A DNA stretch of 64,000 bases. Origin: an uncultured Prochlorococcus sp. Lineage in GTDB: Bacteria > Cyanobacteriota > Cyanobacteriia > PCC-6307 > Cyanobiaceae. The stretch covers positions 1 through 64,000 of the forward strand of contig NZ_CACMSM010000004.1 of the NCBI RefSeq assembly GCF_902616385.1, written 5' to 3'. Shown here one piece after another: positions 45,914 to 57,482 of the stretch. A program made the position numbers and the translations under genes. Positions within the stretch are counted from its first letter, which is position 1. Each line of letters begins with the position of its first letter. The notes under the pieces are model-generated. The model worked only from the letters and a program-made list of their open reading frames with translations, ran no database searches and was not told the DNA's origin.

Positions 45914-47386
45914 TTAGCTATTCAATTTTTCTGCAAGAAGTTTATTTGCAAGTTTAGGGTCAGCTTTACCTTTTGTTCTTTTCATAAGTTGACCAACAAA
46001 AAAACCAAGTAATTTGGTTTTACCATTTCTAAATGCTTGAACCTCATTTGGATGTTTAGTTATAAGTTCATCAATTATTGGTAAAATACTTGAAGAATCA
46101 GATATCATTGCTAACCCTTTTTCTTCAACTATTTTTTTTGGAGAAATATTTTTTTGAATTAGTTCAGGTAAAATTTCTTTTGCAATTTTTCCACTGATAG
46201 TGTTATTTGAAATCATGCTAATCATTTCAGCAAGATTTCCAGGGCTAAGTTTTAAGTCACTAAAACTAAGTTTATTTGCTTTTAAATAACCCACAATATC
46301 ACTTGTTACCCAATTTGAAGCCAGTTTGGCGTCGACACCATTAGCTACTGTTTCTTCAAAAAAGTTTGCCATATTAATTTCATCAGAAATTACCCTTGCA
46401 TCATATGCAGATAACCCAAATTCACTTACATATTTATTTCTTTTCTTAGAAGGTAATTCTGGAAGTTCTTTTAACCATATTTCTTTTTGGGCTTTTGTAA
46501 TTTCAATTGGTCCTAAGTCAGGATCAGGAAAATATCTATAGTCACTGCTCCCTTCTTTCATCCTCATACTTTTTGTTAATTGCTTAGCTTCGTCCCATAA
46601 CCTTGTTTCTTGGAAAATTTTTCCTCCATTTTCATAAACTTCTATTTGCCTAGCTATTTCATAATCACAAGCCTTTTGAATTGCAGAAAATGAATTCATA
46701 TTCTTTATTTCCACTTTGGTACCAAAAGGCGCATTAGGTCCTTTTCTAACTGAAATATTGACATCGCATCGCAAAGAACCCTCTTGCATATTTCCATCTG
46801 ATACTCCTAGATATCTAACTGTTCTTCTAATCTCTGAAGCATATTCAGATGCCTCTTTACCTGATCTAATATCTGGCTTACTTACAATCTCACAAAGTGC
46901 TATTCCTGCACGGTTGTAATCAACTAAAGAATACTTAGAACCAGCTAATCTGTCACTACCTGAATGGACTAGTTTCCCGGCGTCTTCTTCCATATGTAGC
47001 CTTTCTATACCAATTTTTTTGATATAAGGTTCTTTGTCCTTTTCAATTATTTCAACCTCTAACCAGCCATTTTCAGCTAATGGCTCATCAAATTGTGAAA
47101 TTTGATAATTTTTAGGAAGATCAGGATAAAAATATTGTTTTCTATCAAATTTACAATGATCTGCAACATGTAAATTTAATGCTAAAGAAGTTTTTACAGC
47201 ATACTCAAGAACAGTCTCATTCAAAACTGGAAGAGTTCCTGGTAATCCACAAACTACAGGATCTATATGTGTATTAGGAGCATCCCCAAAAGCTGTTGAC
47301 GCAGATGTGAATATTTTACTTTTCGTATTAAGCTGTACATGAGTTTCCAAACCAATCACAGCTTCCCAAGATTCCAAATTGTTCAT
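45914..47386 (-). CDS. gatB: aspartyl/glutamyl-tRNA amidotransferase subunit B
   Basis: Subunit of GatCAB that converts Glu-tRNA-Gln (and Asp-tRNA-Asn) by transamidation. Core motifs: WEAVIGLETHVQLNTKSKIF, YFYPDLPKNYQISQFDEP, EEDAGKLVHSG and SDYRYFPDPDLGPI. The ATG at 47386 gives 490 residues, normal for GatB; the frame extends 19 codons further upstream without support. Confidence 0.95.
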   Translation of the reverse strand: MNNLESWEAVIGLETHVQLNTKSKIFTSASTAFGDAPNTHIDPVVCGLPGTLPVLNETVLEYAVKTSLALNLHVADHCKFDRKQYFYPDLPKNYQISQFDEPLAENGWLEVEIIEKDKEPYIKKIGIERLHMEEDAGKLVHSGSDRLAGSKYSLVDYNRAGIALCEIVSKPDIRSGKEASEYASEIRRTVRYLGVSDGNMQEGSLRCDVNISVRKGPNAPFGTKVEIKNMNSFSAIQKACDYEIARQIEVYENGGKIFQETRLWDEAKQLTKSMRMKEGSSDYRYFPDPDLGPIEITKAQKEIWLKELPELPSKKRNKYVSEFGLSAYDARVISDEINMANFFEETVANGVDAKLASNWVTSDIVGYLKANKLSFSDLKLSPGNLAEMISMISNNTISGKIAKEILPELIQKNISPKKIVEEKGLAMISDSSSILPIIDELITKHPNEVQAFRNGKTKLLGFFVGQLMKRTKGKADPKLANKLLAEKLNS

Positions 47387-47465
47387 TATCAAAAGTCTCT
47401 TTATTAATATTATTGGATATAAAGGAAAAGAGGACCAAAACACAAATAAAAATATTAATTATTAA

Positions 47466-48575
47466 ATGACACAAGAAACAAAAAATTCAATATTAATTAT
47501 TGGCGGTGGGCTTGTAGGTTTGTCTGTTGCTTATGAATTTTCACGCAATAATTTCAAAGTTATACTTTTAAGCAAAAACAGAAATGAATCAGCTGGATTT
47601 GTTGCTGCAGGTATGTTAGCTACTCATGCCGAGGGACTCGAAGATGAATTACTCAAATTTGGCCAAACAAGTCAAAGTCTAATTCCAAAGTGGATAAAAA
47701 ATATTGAACAAGATAGTAATATCAAATGCGGTTTAAAAAAATGTGGCATAGTAGTTCCTTTTGCAAATAAACAAGATCTTGAAGATTTTCCCACTAATAA
47801 ATATGGAAAATACTTAAATCAAAAAGATCTTCAAACAGAAATTAGTGGAATTAATTCTATTTGGAAACATGGCTTACTTTTTGAACAGGATGGTCAAATA
47901 GATAACCGGAGAAGACTTATGCGTGCTCTTGAGAGAGCGTGCTCCTTGCATGGAGTCGAATTTCAAGAAGGATCAGAAGTAAAGGATTTGACATTCGAAC
48001 AAAACAAAATTACAGGTGCAAGAGTTTTATGTGCCACTGGGGAAATAAAAAAAATTAACTGCGAAAAAGCAATTATATGCAGCGGTGCTTGGAGTAAAAA
48101 AATTTTTAATAAGATTCCAGTCTTTCCTGTAAAGGGACAAATGCTATCAATACAAGGTCCAACAAATTTTTTGAAAAGAGTTATTTTTGGTCCAAGAACT
48201 TATCTAGTTCCCCGTGATGATGGACTTATCATAGTTGGAGCGACAGTTGAAAAAGATTCAAAATTTAATCAGGGTAATACTCCTAATGGAATAAAGCAAC
48301 TGCATGAAGGCATTCGCTCCTTATTACCAGAAGCTATTAATTGGCCACAAATGGAACATTGGTGGGGATTTAGACCTTGCACACCAGATCTGAAACCAAT
48401 AATTGGAAAATCAAAAATTGAAAATCTTTTTATAGCTACGGGACATTACAGAAATGGAGTTTTATTTTCTGCAATAACAAGTGATCTTCTTTTGAAAATA
48501 GTTCAAAATAAAAATCTCAACGAAATAGAAAAAAGCTTTTTAGAAAAATTTAGTTTAGATAGATTTGCGATTTAA
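47466..48575 (+). CDS. thiO: ThiO-like FAD-dependent glycine oxidase
   Basis: D-amino-acid-oxidase-fold enzyme; ThiO makes dehydroglycine for the thiazole of thiamine. Rossmann FAD motif IIGGGLVGLSVAYEFS at the N-terminus, then SAGFVAAGMLA, and near 325 GFRPCTPDLKPIIG and ATGHYRNGVLFS. 369 residues, ATG start. Not fused to thiG, unlike some cyanobacteria. Divergent from gatB. Confidence 0.85.
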   Translation: MTQETKNSILIIGGGLVGLSVAYEFSRNNFKVILLSKNRNESAGFVAAGMLATHAEGLEDELLKFGQTSQSLIPKWIKNIEQDSNIKCGLKKCGIVVPFANKQDLEDFPTNKYGKYLNQKDLQTEISGINSIWKHGLLFEQDGQIDNRRRLMRALERACSLHGVEFQEGSEVKDLTFEQNKITGARVLCATGEIKKINCEKAIICSGAWSKKIFNKIPVFPVKGQMLSIQGPTNFLKRVIFGPRTYLVPRDDGLIIVGATVEKDSKFNQGNTPNGIKQLHEGIRSLLPEAINWPQMEHWWGFRPCTPDLKPIIGKSKIENLFIATGHYRNGVLFSAITSDLLLKIVQNKNLNEIEKSFLEKFSLDRFAI

Positions 48576-48578
48576 ATT

Positions 48579-49037
48579 TTAATTTTCAGATCGCCATTTC
48601 GAATCAGAAGTTTCCCACTCACATAATTCCTCTTCGTTAAACCATAGATCAATTTCAAATTTTGCTGTATCTTCTCCATCAGAACCATGAATAATATTCC
48701 TCCCAATATCAATAGCTAAATCACCTCTAATTGTTCCAGGCTCTGCTTCCAGAGGTTTTGTTGCACCTATTAGTTTTCTAGCACTCAAAATAACTCCTTC
48801 GCCTTCCCACACCATTGCTACAACAGGACCACTTGAAATAAAGTCTACTAAATCACCAAAAAAGGGTCTTTCTCTATGTACTCCATAATGATTTTGAGCA
48901 AGTTCTTTTGAAGGAATTAATTGCTTTAATCCAACCAATTTAAATCCTTTTTTTTCAAATCTGCCTATAATCTCAGAGATATATCCCCTTTGAACTCCAT
49001 CTGGTTTAATTGCAATAAAGGTTCTCTCTTGGGTCAT
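48579..49037 (-). CDS. ndk: nucleoside diphosphate kinase
   Basis: Equalises NTP pools through a phosphohistidine. Starts [18 protein letters not shown]. The catalytic His is in [12 protein letters not shown] (near residue 118). 152 residues, typical. ATG start. Convergent with thiO by three bases; divergent from speA. Confidence 0.97.
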   Translation of the reverse strand: MTQERTFIAIKPDGVQRGYISEIIGRFEKKGFKLVGLKQLIPSKELAQNHYGVHRERPFFGDLVDFISSGPVVAMVWEGEGVILSARKLIGATKPLEAEPGTIRGDLAIDIGRNIIHGSDGEDTAKFEIDLWFNEEELCEWETSDSKWRSEN

Positions 49038-49159
49038 TTAGTTAATAATCACTCTATGTATATTCAACTTTAGGGTGGTAACTTGGCAAGTAATCATTAA
49101 AATAAAAGATATTGTTTTGAGTTATTTTCAAAAACATTTATTAATTACTAAGACATAAA

Positions 49160-51106
49160 TTGACCAATTTTGAGCCGAAAAAATTAAAAAATATTTGGAC
49201 TATTAAAGATAGTATTGCGACTTATAACATAGACAAATGGGGAGATAAATATTTTTCTATAAATTCCAAAGGAAATATATCAGTAACTAAAGATATAAAA
49301 TCTGAAAATAAGATTGATCTTTTTAAGCTTGTCAAAGAACTTAAGAGTAGAGAAATAAACCCTCCATTAATCATAAGATTTAATGATATCTTGAAAGATC
49401 GAATAAATGCATTACATGACTCTTTTTTAAAAGCAATAAAAACCTATAAGTATAAGAACATTTATCAAGGCGTTTTTCCTGTCAAATGTAATCAACAGAA
49501 AAATGTCCTAGAAAAGATAATAGAGTTTGGTAGCCAATGGGATTTTGGTTTAGAAGTAGGAAGTAAATCAGAACTTTTAATTGGCCTTGCACTTCTTGAA
49601 AACCAAAATTCATTATTAATATGCAACGGATATAAAGATAAAAAATATATTGAGATTGCTACTTTGGCCAGAAAACTCGGCAAAAATCCAATAATAGTTA
49701 TTGAACAACGAGATGAGGTAATAAGAATAATTCAAGCAGTTAAAGAACTTAACGCGACTCCATTGATAGGAATTAGAGCAAAGTTATCAAGTAAAAGTAG
49801 TGGTAGGTGGGGTAAATCTATTGGAGATAATTCCAAATTTGGATTATCAATCCCAGAAATTATGTTGACAATAAAAGAACTAAAAGAAGCAAATCTTGTC
49901 AACGAAATGAAATTGCTCCATTTTCATATAGGCAGTCAAATAAGTGATATTGCTGTAATCAAAGACGCATTACAAGAAGCGAGTCAAATATATGTTGAAC
50001 TATGCAAACTAGGAGCCCCAATGCAATATATCGACGTTGGGGGTGGATTAGGAATAGATTTTGATGGAACTAAAACCTCCTCCAACACTTCTACTAATTA
50101 TTCTCTCCAAAATTATGCTAACGATGTAATTGCAACTATTAAGGATTCATGTGAATTAAATAATATCAAGCATCCAACCATAATCTCAGAAAGTGGAAGA
50201 GCAATAATTAGTCATTGTTCAGTTTTAATTTTTAATGTCTTAGGAACAAGTCATGTCAGTTCCAAACTACAAATTTTTGATAAAAAAAATCAACAATTAA
50301 TAATTTCAAATTTACTTGATACTTTCTATGAATTAAAAAAACTTAAAAATAAAAAAATAAATTTATCTCAAATAATTGAACTATGGAATGATGCAAAAAA
50401 GTTTAAAGAAGATTGCTTAGTCGCTTTTAGATTAGGATTTTTAAGTTTGGCAGAAAGAGCTTATGCCGAAGAACTTACTTGGGCTTGCGCAAAAGAAATT
50501 TCTAATAACCTGAATAATGATGAAATCAATCATCCTGATTTATCTGAAATTACAGAAACTCTTGCATCAACTTATTATGCAAATTTATCTATCTTTAAAT
50601 CAATTCCTGATAGCTGGGCAATAAATCAGATTTTTCCAATAGTACCAATACATAGGCACTTAGAGGAGCCTTTCTGCAAAGGCAACTTTGCAGATTTAAC
50701 TTGTGATTCAGATGGGAAACTAAACAATTTTATTGATAATGGAAAAATTAAATCACTACTAAATTTGCATAAGCCAGAAGAAGATAAAGATTACCTAATT
50801 GGAATTTTTATGACTGGAGCCTATCAAGAAGCATTAGGAAACTTGCACAATTTATTTGGGAGTACCAACGTTGTTCACATAGACATAAATCAAGATAATT
50901 CATATAAGGTCAGAAATATTATTAAAGAGGACAGTAAATCTGAAATTTTACAATTATTAGATTACAGTTCAGCTTCTTTGGTTGAATCTATAAGAATTAA
51001 TACTGAATCAGCAATTGATCAAAAAAAATTAACTATTGAAGAAGCAAGGAAATTAATGGATCAAATCGAAATTAGTCTCAGAAAAAGTAGTTATTTATCA
51101 GAATGA
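49160..51106 (+). CDS. speA: biosynthetic arginine decarboxylase
   Basis: PLP enzyme of fold III making agmatine for polyamine synthesis. The PLP lysine lies in [12 protein letters not shown] (near residue 112). Other motifs: [27 protein letters not shown] and [14 protein letters not shown]. 648 residues, TTG start. Its 3' end overlaps the end of convergent alaS by 16 bases. Confidence 0.94.
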   Translation: MTNFEPKKLKNIWTIKDSIATYNIDKWGDKYFSINSKGNISVTKDIKSENKIDLFKLVKELKSREINPPLIIRFNDILKDRINALHDSFLKAIKTYKYKNIYQGVFPVKCNQQKNVLEKIIEFGSQWDFGLEVGSKSELLIGLALLENQNSLLICNGYKDKKYIEIATLARKLGKNPIIVIEQRDEVIRIIQAVKELNATPLIGIRAKLSSKSSGRWGKSIGDNSKFGLSIPEIMLTIKELKEANLVNEMKLLHFHIGSQISDIAVIKDALQEASQIYVELCKLGAPMQYIDVGGGLGIDFDGTKTSSNTSTNYSLQNYANDVIATIKDSCELNNIKHPTIISESGRAIISHCSVLIFNVLGTSHVSSKLQIFDKKNQQLIISNLLDTFYELKKLKNKKINLSQIIELWNDAKKFKEDCLVAFRLGFLSLAERAYAEELTWACAKEISNNLNNDEINHPDLSEITETLASTYYANLSIFKSIPDSWAINQIFPIVPIHRHLEEPFCKGNFADLTCDSDGKLNNFIDNGKIKSLLNLHKPEEDKDYLIGIFMTGAYQEALGNLHNLFGSTNVVHIDINQDNSYKVRNIIKEDSKSEILQLLDYSSASLVESIRINTESAIDQKKLTIEEARKLMDQIEISLRKSSYLSE

Positions 51107-53751
51107 CTAGCTAATGTTTTTTGCAAATAATCTTTAGCATAATCTAAAGCATCACTTAACTTATCAATATCTTTAGCACCTGCTTGAGCAAAGTTAGGCT
51201 TTCCTCCTCCACCTCCCGAACAAATTCTTGCAATCTCATTAATTAATTTACCTGCATGCAAGCCTATTTTTACTGCATCATCACCTAAAGAAACTACAAA
51301 TAACAACTTTCTATTTTCTGGATTTGGTATTCCCCCAAGAATCAATATTGCTTTATTTCCCAAATGAGAAGTTAAATTAAGTGCTGCAGATTGCAAAGAA
51401 TTCCCATCTAAGCCATCAATCTGATTTACTAAAATTGAAAAAGAATTTATTATTTCTGCGGATGATTTTATAGAAGAGTATTTAAAATATGCAATTTCAT
51501 CTTTCATTTTTTGTATCTCTTTATTCTTATTAATAAGCTCTGCTTGCAAATTATTAACCCTTTCAAAAAGTTGATTAGGATTTGCTTTTAACAAATCACT
51601 TAATTGGTTTACTAATGCATTTCTATTACTAAAATAGTCTAATGCTGATTGGCCTGATAATGCTTCGATTCTTCTTACTCCAGCAGAGATTCCTTCCTCA
51701 CTAATTATTTTGAAAGAACCTAATTCGGATGTAGTTTTAACATGTGTGCCACCACAAAGTTCCATTGAAACTCCTGGTACATTAACAACCCGCACTTCAT
51801 CATCATATTTTTCTCCAAACATGGCGACTGCGCCCTTTTCAAGAGCCTCACTCTTAGACATATTTTTTATTTCTATGGCATGATTTTCCATAATCCAAGA
51901 GTTAACTAAAGTCTCAACCTTTGAAATTTGATCTTTAGAAATAGGATTAGAGGAATTAAAGTCAAATCGTAATTTATTAAAGGCTACTAATGAACCTTTT
52001 TGTCCAACACTTTCATTAATAACTGATTTAAGTGCAGATTGTAATAAATGAGTAGCTGTATGATTTGCAGCAGCCTTTGCTCTATTAGAGGAGCTAACAT
52101 TAGTCTTAACTTTTTGTCCAATAGTTAATTTTCCTTTTTTGATCGTTCCATAATGTAAAAAAACATTTTTCTTTCGCATGACATTATCAACCAAGACCTC
52201 AACATCGTTTGAAAATATCGTTCCAATATCACCAACCTGCCCGCCAGATTCTCCATAAAAAGTTGTCTGATCAAGAACAATTAAAACTTTCTGACCTTCA
52301 CTTGCTTCCTTAACTAATGTTGAATCCAAGAATATACCCTTTATTTCAGCTTCCGAAAGGAGTGACTCATAACCATTAAAAACAGTTTTGGTAAAAAGAT
52401 CTATTTCCCGCTCTAATGATCCCTCTAATGTCAAATCAATATTACTTGAAGCAGCTTTAGCTCTCTCTTTTTGTGCATTCATTTCTTCTTCAAAACCCTT
52501 TACATCTACACTGATACTATTTTCTTCTGCAATTTCTACAGTAAGTTCTAGAGGAAATCCATAAGTATCATAAAGTTCAAAAGCTTTAAAACCAGAAATT
52601 AATTTCTGCCCTGAAGAAATTATCTCATCTAGCAATTTCTCTCCTCTTTCAAGAGTTTCCCTAAATCTTATTTCTTCAATTTTTATCTCATTCAAAATTA
52701 AATGATTATTATTTTTTAAATCAGGATAATTATTTTGCATTAAATTGATCCCGACAGTAGCAATATGCGGTAAAAATTCATTTGTTATTCCTAATAATCT
52801 CCCATGTCTGACCATTCTTCTAATAAGCCTTCTTAATATATATCCCCTGCCGAGATTACTTGCTGCTACTCCATCAGAAATTAAATGAATAACAGCTCTT
52901 GTATGATCACCAATGATTTTTAAAGAAATTTTGCTTTTATCATCTGAAGAAAAATAATCAATATTTGCAATCTCACAAATTTTTTTAATGATAGGAAATA
53001 TTAAATCTGTCTCATAATTATTTTGCTTTTTTTGTAGTATTTGAGCCATCCTTTCAAGGCCCATTCCTGTATCAATATTTTTAAATTTTAAGTCTGTCAA
53101 TTTTCCATTAGGATCACGATTATATTGCATAAAAACAAGATTATAAAATTCAATAAAACGATCTCCATCTTCTAAATTAATATTCTGCAGACCCTTTTCA
53201 GGATGAAAATCATAATAAAGTTCTGAACAGGGTCCACATGGACCTGTTTTGCCAGATGACCAAAAATTATCTTCCTCACCTAGTTTCACTATCCTATCTG
53301 GATGAATACCAATTTCATCTCTCCAAATTTTTGCAGACTCTTCGTCTTCATGAAAAACACTTACAATTATATTTTCAACAGAAAGTTGATAAATATTAGT
53401 AACTAATTCCCAAGCCCATTGAATAGCTTCTCGTTTAAAATAATCCCCAAAAGAAAAATTACCAAGCATTTCAAAAAAAGTGTGGTGTCTTGCTGTAACT
53501 CCAACGTTTTCTATATCATTTGTTCTGATGCACTTTTGGCTAGATGTAGCCCTTTTTGATGGTCTTTCTTTTAAACCTAAAAAAACTGGTTTAAAAGGTA
53601 GCATTCCAGCAATTGTGAGCATAACCGTAGGGTCATCTGGAATCAAAGATGCACTTGGAATGATTTTATGTAATTTTTCACTGTAAAATTTTAAAAAAGC
53701 ATTTCTTATCTCATCTCCAGTAACTATTTTTTTAATTAGTTGAGATGTCAT
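51091..53751 (-). CDS. alaS: alanyl-tRNA synthetase
   Basis: 886 residues with the class II catalytic core ([27 protein letters not shown]), the editing domain with [11 protein letters not shown] and [11 protein letters not shown] (zinc-binding His and Cys), and a C-terminal DHHA1-type region ending [18 protein letters not shown]. Also charges tmRNA, present in this window. ATG start; divergent from flv3. Confidence 0.97.
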   Translation of the reverse strand: MTSQLIKKIVTGDEIRNAFLKFYSEKLHKIIPSASLIPDDPTVMLTIAGMLPFKPVFLGLKERPSKRATSSQKCIRTNDIENVGVTARHHTFFEMLGNFSFGDYFKREAIQWAWELVTNIYQLSVENIIVSVFHEDEESAKIWRDEIGIHPDRIVKLGEEDNFWSSGKTGPCGPCSELYYDFHPEKGLQNINLEDGDRFIEFYNLVFMQYNRDPNGKLTDLKFKNIDTGMGLERMAQILQKKQNNYETDLIFPIIKKICEIANIDYFSSDDKSKISLKIIGDHTRAVIHLISDGVAASNLGRGYILRRLIRRMVRHGRLLGITNEFLPHIATVGINLMQNNYPDLKNNNHLILNEIKIEEIRFRETLERGEKLLDEIISSGQKLISGFKAFELYDTYGFPLELTVEIAEENSISVDVKGFEEEMNAQKERAKAASSNIDLTLEGSLEREIDLFTKTVFNGYESLLSEAEIKGIFLDSTLVKEASEGQKVLIVLDQTTFYGESGGQVGDIGTIFSNDVEVLVDNVMRKKNVFLHYGTIKKGKLTIGQKVKTNVSSSNRAKAAANHTATHLLQSALKSVINESVGQKGSLVAFNKLRFDFNSSNPISKDQISKVETLVNSWIMENHAIEIKNMSKSEALEKGAVAMFGEKYDDEVRVVNVPGVSMELCGGTHVKTTSELGSFKIISEEGISAGVRRIEALSGQSALDYFSNRNALVNQLSDLLKANPNQLFERVNNLQAELINKNKEIQKMKDEIAYFKYSSIKSSAEIINSFSILVNQIDGLDGNSLQSAALNLTSHLGNKAILILGGIPNPENRKLLFVVSLGDDAVKIGLHAGKLINEIARICSGGGGGKPNFAQAGAKDIDKLSDALDYAKDYLQKTLASHSDK

Positions 53752-53870
53752 TTATCCAGAATAAGAAGATTAAAAATTAAAGAAAAGCGTAATTTCGGTT
53801 ATTTCGCAAAAATAATCACGCGAATTTATATTCTATATAACTAGAGTTAATTAATAAAGCTAATTATTCT

Positions 53871-55646
53871 ATGATAACCTCTGCCCAGACAAATAATTCT
53901 AAATTGGCACAAACTAATAACAAGCTGACAGTTCAATCTCAAAACTTTGCTGATGATTCTTGTGCCATAAGATCTTTGGATTGGGATCGGAGTAGATTTG
54001 ATATTGAATTTGGTTTAAGAAATGGAACTACTTACAATAGTTTTATTATTAAAGGCGAGAAACTAGCAATTATAGATACTAGTCACGCAAAGTTCGAAGA
54101 ATTATGGTTTGAAGAATTACTGATAAAGGTAAATCCGCAAGAGGTTGATTATCTAATTACTAGCCATACAGAACCTGATCATTCTGGTTTAATAGGTAAT
54201 CTTTTAGAATTAAACCAAAATATCACAGTAGTTGGATCAAAATTAGCACTTAAATTTATTGAAGACCAAATACATATTCCCTTTAAACGTCTAGAGGTTA
54301 AGAGTGGAGAGTTTTTAAATCTCGGAACTAATCCTAATAGTGGTTTAGAACATAATATTGAATTTATAAGTGCACCAAATTTACATTGGCCAGATACCAT
54401 TTTTTCATATGATCACAGCACAAATGTTCTCTATACATGCGATGCATTTGGACTCCATTATTGTTCTGACGAATTTTTTGACACAGATCAAAAAGAAATA
54501 TACGATGATTTCCGTTTTTATTACGATTGCCTTATGGGTCCAAACGCTAGAAGCGTTATGCAGGCAATTAAAAGAATAGATAAGCTACCTGAATTAAAAA
54601 CAATAGCTGTTGGTCATGGGCCTTTGCTGCATAACCAGGTCAATTTTTGGAAAGGAAAATATCTTGAATGGAGTAGTAATAAAAGTAAAGGCAATGATTT
54701 TGTGTCAGTCTGCTACATAAGCGACTATGGTTATTGTGATCGACTAAGTCAAGCGGTATCTCATGGAATAAGCAAAGCAGATGCTCAGGTTCAGTTAATT
54801 GATTTAAGATCTTCTGACCCGCAAGAATTAACAAGTTTAATTTCCGAATCAAAAGCAGTAGTCATTCCCACTTGGCCAGTAGACTCAGATAATGAATTAA
54901 AAGAATCTCTAGGTACTTTATTTGCAGCACTAAAACCAAAACAATTTACTGCAGTTTATGATGCATTTGGCGGAAATGATGAACCTATAGATTCCTTAGC
55001 AAATAAATTAAGGGAACTTGGTCAAAAAGAAGCTTTCTCTCCCTTAAGAGTTAAAAATATTCCAGATCCCATTGTTTATCAACAATTCGAAGAAGCTGGA
55101 ACTGACTTGGGTCAATTGATCAATAAAAAGAAGAATATTGCCTCTATGAAGAGCCTTGATTCAAATTTAGATAAAGCGTTAGGGAGATTAAGTGGAGGAT
55201 TATATGTAGTTACAGCGAGCCAAGGCGAAGGTTCTACATTTAGACAAAGTGCAATGGTCGCAAGCTGGGTTAGTCAAGCAAGCTTTTCTCCACCAGGTAT
55301 TACAGTTGCAGTAGCAAAAGATAGAGCTATTGAATCATATATGCAAGTTGGGAAAGGTTTTGTTGTGAATATTCTGAGAGAAGATAACTATCAAAAAATG
55401 TTCAGACATTTTTTAAAAAGATTTGCTCCTGGAGCTGATAGATTTGCAGATGTAGATGTAATTAGCAACATCGCGGAAGGTGGACCAGTTCTCTCAGATT
55501 CACTCGCCTTTTTAGATTGCAAAGTAAGTTCCAGACTAGAGACTCCAGACCATTGGATAATTTACGGAGTTGTTGAAAATGGTAATGTTTCTGACTTATC
55601 ATGTAAAACAGCAGTTCATCACAGAAAAGTTGCTAATCACTATTAG
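53871..55646 (+). CDS. flv3: A-type flavodiiron protein Flv3-like (canonical di-iron ligands)
   Basis: Light-dependent O2 photoreduction protein that oxidises photosystem I acceptors. 591 residues: metallo-beta-lactamase domain (to about 260) with all ligands in place (SHTEPDHSG, LHWPD, CDAFG, GHGPLLH), flavodoxin-like domain (about 270-415) and C-terminal flavin reductase domain (from 440, with SWVSQASFSPPGITVAVAK). The intact H-x-E-x-D-H set fits the Flv3 rather than Flv1 side of the heterodimer. ATG start; 16 bases ahead of flv1. Confidence 0.88.
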   Translation: MITSAQTNNSKLAQTNNKLTVQSQNFADDSCAIRSLDWDRSRFDIEFGLRNGTTYNSFIIKGEKLAIIDTSHAKFEELWFEELLIKVNPQEVDYLITSHTEPDHSGLIGNLLELNQNITVVGSKLALKFIEDQIHIPFKRLEVKSGEFLNLGTNPNSGLEHNIEFISAPNLHWPDTIFSYDHSTNVLYTCDAFGLHYCSDEFFDTDQKEIYDDFRFYYDCLMGPNARSVMQAIKRIDKLPELKTIAVGHGPLLHNQVNFWKGKYLEWSSNKSKGNDFVSVCYISDYGYCDRLSQAVSHGISKADAQVQLIDLRSSDPQELTSLISESKAVVIPTWPVDSDNELKESLGTLFAALKPKQFTAVYDAFGGNDEPIDSLANKLRELGQKEAFSPLRVKNIPDPIVYQQFEEAGTDLGQLINKKKNIASMKSLDSNLDKALGRLSGGLYVVTASQGEGSTFRQSAMVASWVSQASFSPPGITVAVAKDRAIESYMQVGKGFVVNILREDNYQKMFRHFLKRFAPGADRFADVDVISNIAEGGPVLSDSLAFLDCKVSSRLETPDHWIIYGVVENGNVSDLSCKTAVHHRKVANHY

Positions 55647-55662
55647 AAAATAAGTCTTTAAA

Positions 55663-57465
55663 ATGTTAGATATTAATATAGGCTTACTTGCAGAAAATCA
55701 AAACTTATCAGAATTTGAAATTAGCGATAATTTTTCTTGTGTAAGATTCTTAGACCAAAATAAAGAAAGATTTGAACTTGAATTTAACCTTGAAAAAGGA
55801 ACCTCTTTTAACACTTTTTTCATTAGAAGTGATGAGGAACTTTTTATTATTCATCCACCTGAGAAACAATATTTAGATTCGTTTAATAAACTAATTTCTA
55901 GGTTTTGTGATCAATTTAAATTAGGTAAAATCAACTTCATTTCTGGTCATATTAATCCCCAAATTATTGAAACTATAAAGAATATAAGTACCCAATTTGA
56001 AAACACAACTATTACTTGCTCTAATCCAGGTTATAAACTTATTAACGAACTTTGGAATCAAAGAAATCCTAACTTAAAAGACTTCATTGAAATTCAATTA
56101 CCTAAAATAAACATAGTCAAAAAGGAGCAAAATTTAGAATTAGATAACATTTCACTAGAGTTAATTCCTATTCCAACAGCACGTTGGCCTGGAGGTCTGA
56201 TAATTTATGAACGTAATCAAGAAATCCTTCTAAGTGAAAAAATTTTTTCTGCTCATATTGCTTCTTCAGATTGGTCTGAAACAAATCGAGTTAGTACAGA
56301 AATTGATAGGAAACATTTTTATGATTGCTTAATGGCACCAATGTCTAATCAAGTAATATCAATAACTGAAAAAATTGCAGATTACGATATTAAAACTATT
56401 GCACCATTACATGGTCCCGCTATCGAATATAGCTTAAAAAGCTTCTTAAATGACTACATTAGATGGGGTGAAAATCTCTCAACAAATAATCCTAAGATCG
56501 CTCTTATATATGCAAGTGCATATGGAAATACAGCCTCAATAGGTGATGCATTGGCTAAAGGGATAAATAGAACTTCTGTCGAAGTTGAAAGTATAAATTG
56601 TGAATTTACACCAAATGATGTACTTATCAAATCTATCAAAAACGCTGATGGATATTTAATAGGATCACCAACACTAGGTGGGCATGCCCCAACTCCAATA
56701 GTAAGTGCACTAGGAACATTATTATCAGAGGGTAATAGAGATAAGCCAGTTGGAATTTTTGGTAGTTTTGGCTGGAGCGGAGAAGCTATAGATTTGCTTG
56801 AAACAAAATTAAAAGACGGTGGCTTTAAGTTTAGTTTTGACCCTATTAGGATTAAATTCAGTCCAAATAAACCAAAGATTAAGGAATTAGAAGAAATAGG
56901 AACTCACTTTGGAAGAAAAATTATAAAAAAAACAAAGAAAAAACCCAGAAAATCTGATACTGGAATGATTACAAGCAAAACGGATCCAAAGCTACAAGCT
57001 CTTGGAAGAGTTATTGGTTCACTTTGCGTTCTGACAGCCTCTAAAGGCAAAGATGAGAATAATATTAAAGGAGCCATGCTTGCATCTTGGGTTAGTCAAG
57101 CAAGTTTTTCTCCGCCTGGGTTAAGTATTGCTGTAGCAAAAGATAGATCAGTAGAGTCTCTTCTACAAGTAGGAGATTCATTCGCATTAAATATTCTTAG
57201 TGAAAAAGATTTTAAAGAACCTTTGAAAAGATTCACAAAGCCCTTTGCACCTGGAGAAGATAGATTTGAAGGAATAAATATTGAATTAACTCCTAATGAA
57301 CAGATAATAATTCCTGAATCGCTAGCATGGTTAGATGCTTCTGTAAAAGAGAGAATGGAATGTGGAGATCATTGGGTAATTTACGCAGAAGTACTACACG
57401 GTAATATACTAAAATCCGATAGTCTAACGGCAGTTCATCACCGCAAAACAGGTGCTAACTATTAA
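55663..57465 (+). CDS. flv1: A-type flavodiiron protein Flv1-like (degenerate di-iron ligands)
   Basis: Partner of the preceding protein. Same three-domain order and 600 residues, but the metal site is altered: the H-x-E-x-D-H segment reads SGHINPQIIE, the LHWPD histidine is Arg (TARWPGG) and the Asp of the CDAFG loop is lost. The last His (PLHGPA) remains. Flv1 proteins are known for non-canonical ligands and act as Flv1/Flv3 heterodimers. The flavodoxin loop YASAYGNTASIG and SWVSQASFSPPGLSIAVAK are intact. Seventeen bases ahead of the FMN reductase gene. Confidence 0.88.
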   Translation: MLDINIGLLAENQNLSEFEISDNFSCVRFLDQNKERFELEFNLEKGTSFNTFFIRSDEELFIIHPPEKQYLDSFNKLISRFCDQFKLGKINFISGHINPQIIETIKNISTQFENTTITCSNPGYKLINELWNQRNPNLKDFIEIQLPKINIVKKEQNLELDNISLELIPIPTARWPGGLIIYERNQEILLSEKIFSAHIASSDWSETNRVSTEIDRKHFYDCLMAPMSNQVISITEKIADYDIKTIAPLHGPAIEYSLKSFLNDYIRWGENLSTNNPKIALIYASAYGNTASIGDALAKGINRTSVEVESINCEFTPNDVLIKSIKNADGYLIGSPTLGGHAPTPIVSALGTLLSEGNRDKPVGIFGSFGWSGEAIDLLETKLKDGGFKFSFDPIRIKFSPNKPKIKELEEIGTHFGRKIIKKTKKKPRKSDTGMITSKTDPKLQALGRVIGSLCVLTASKGKDENNIKGAMLASWVSQASFSPPGLSIAVAKDRSVESLLQVGDSFALNILSEKDFKEPLKRFTKPFAPGEDRFEGINIELTPNEQIIIPESLAWLDASVKERMECGDHWVIYAEVLHGNILKSDSLTAVHHRKTGANY

Positions 57466-57482
57466 ATTTATTTACCTAATTT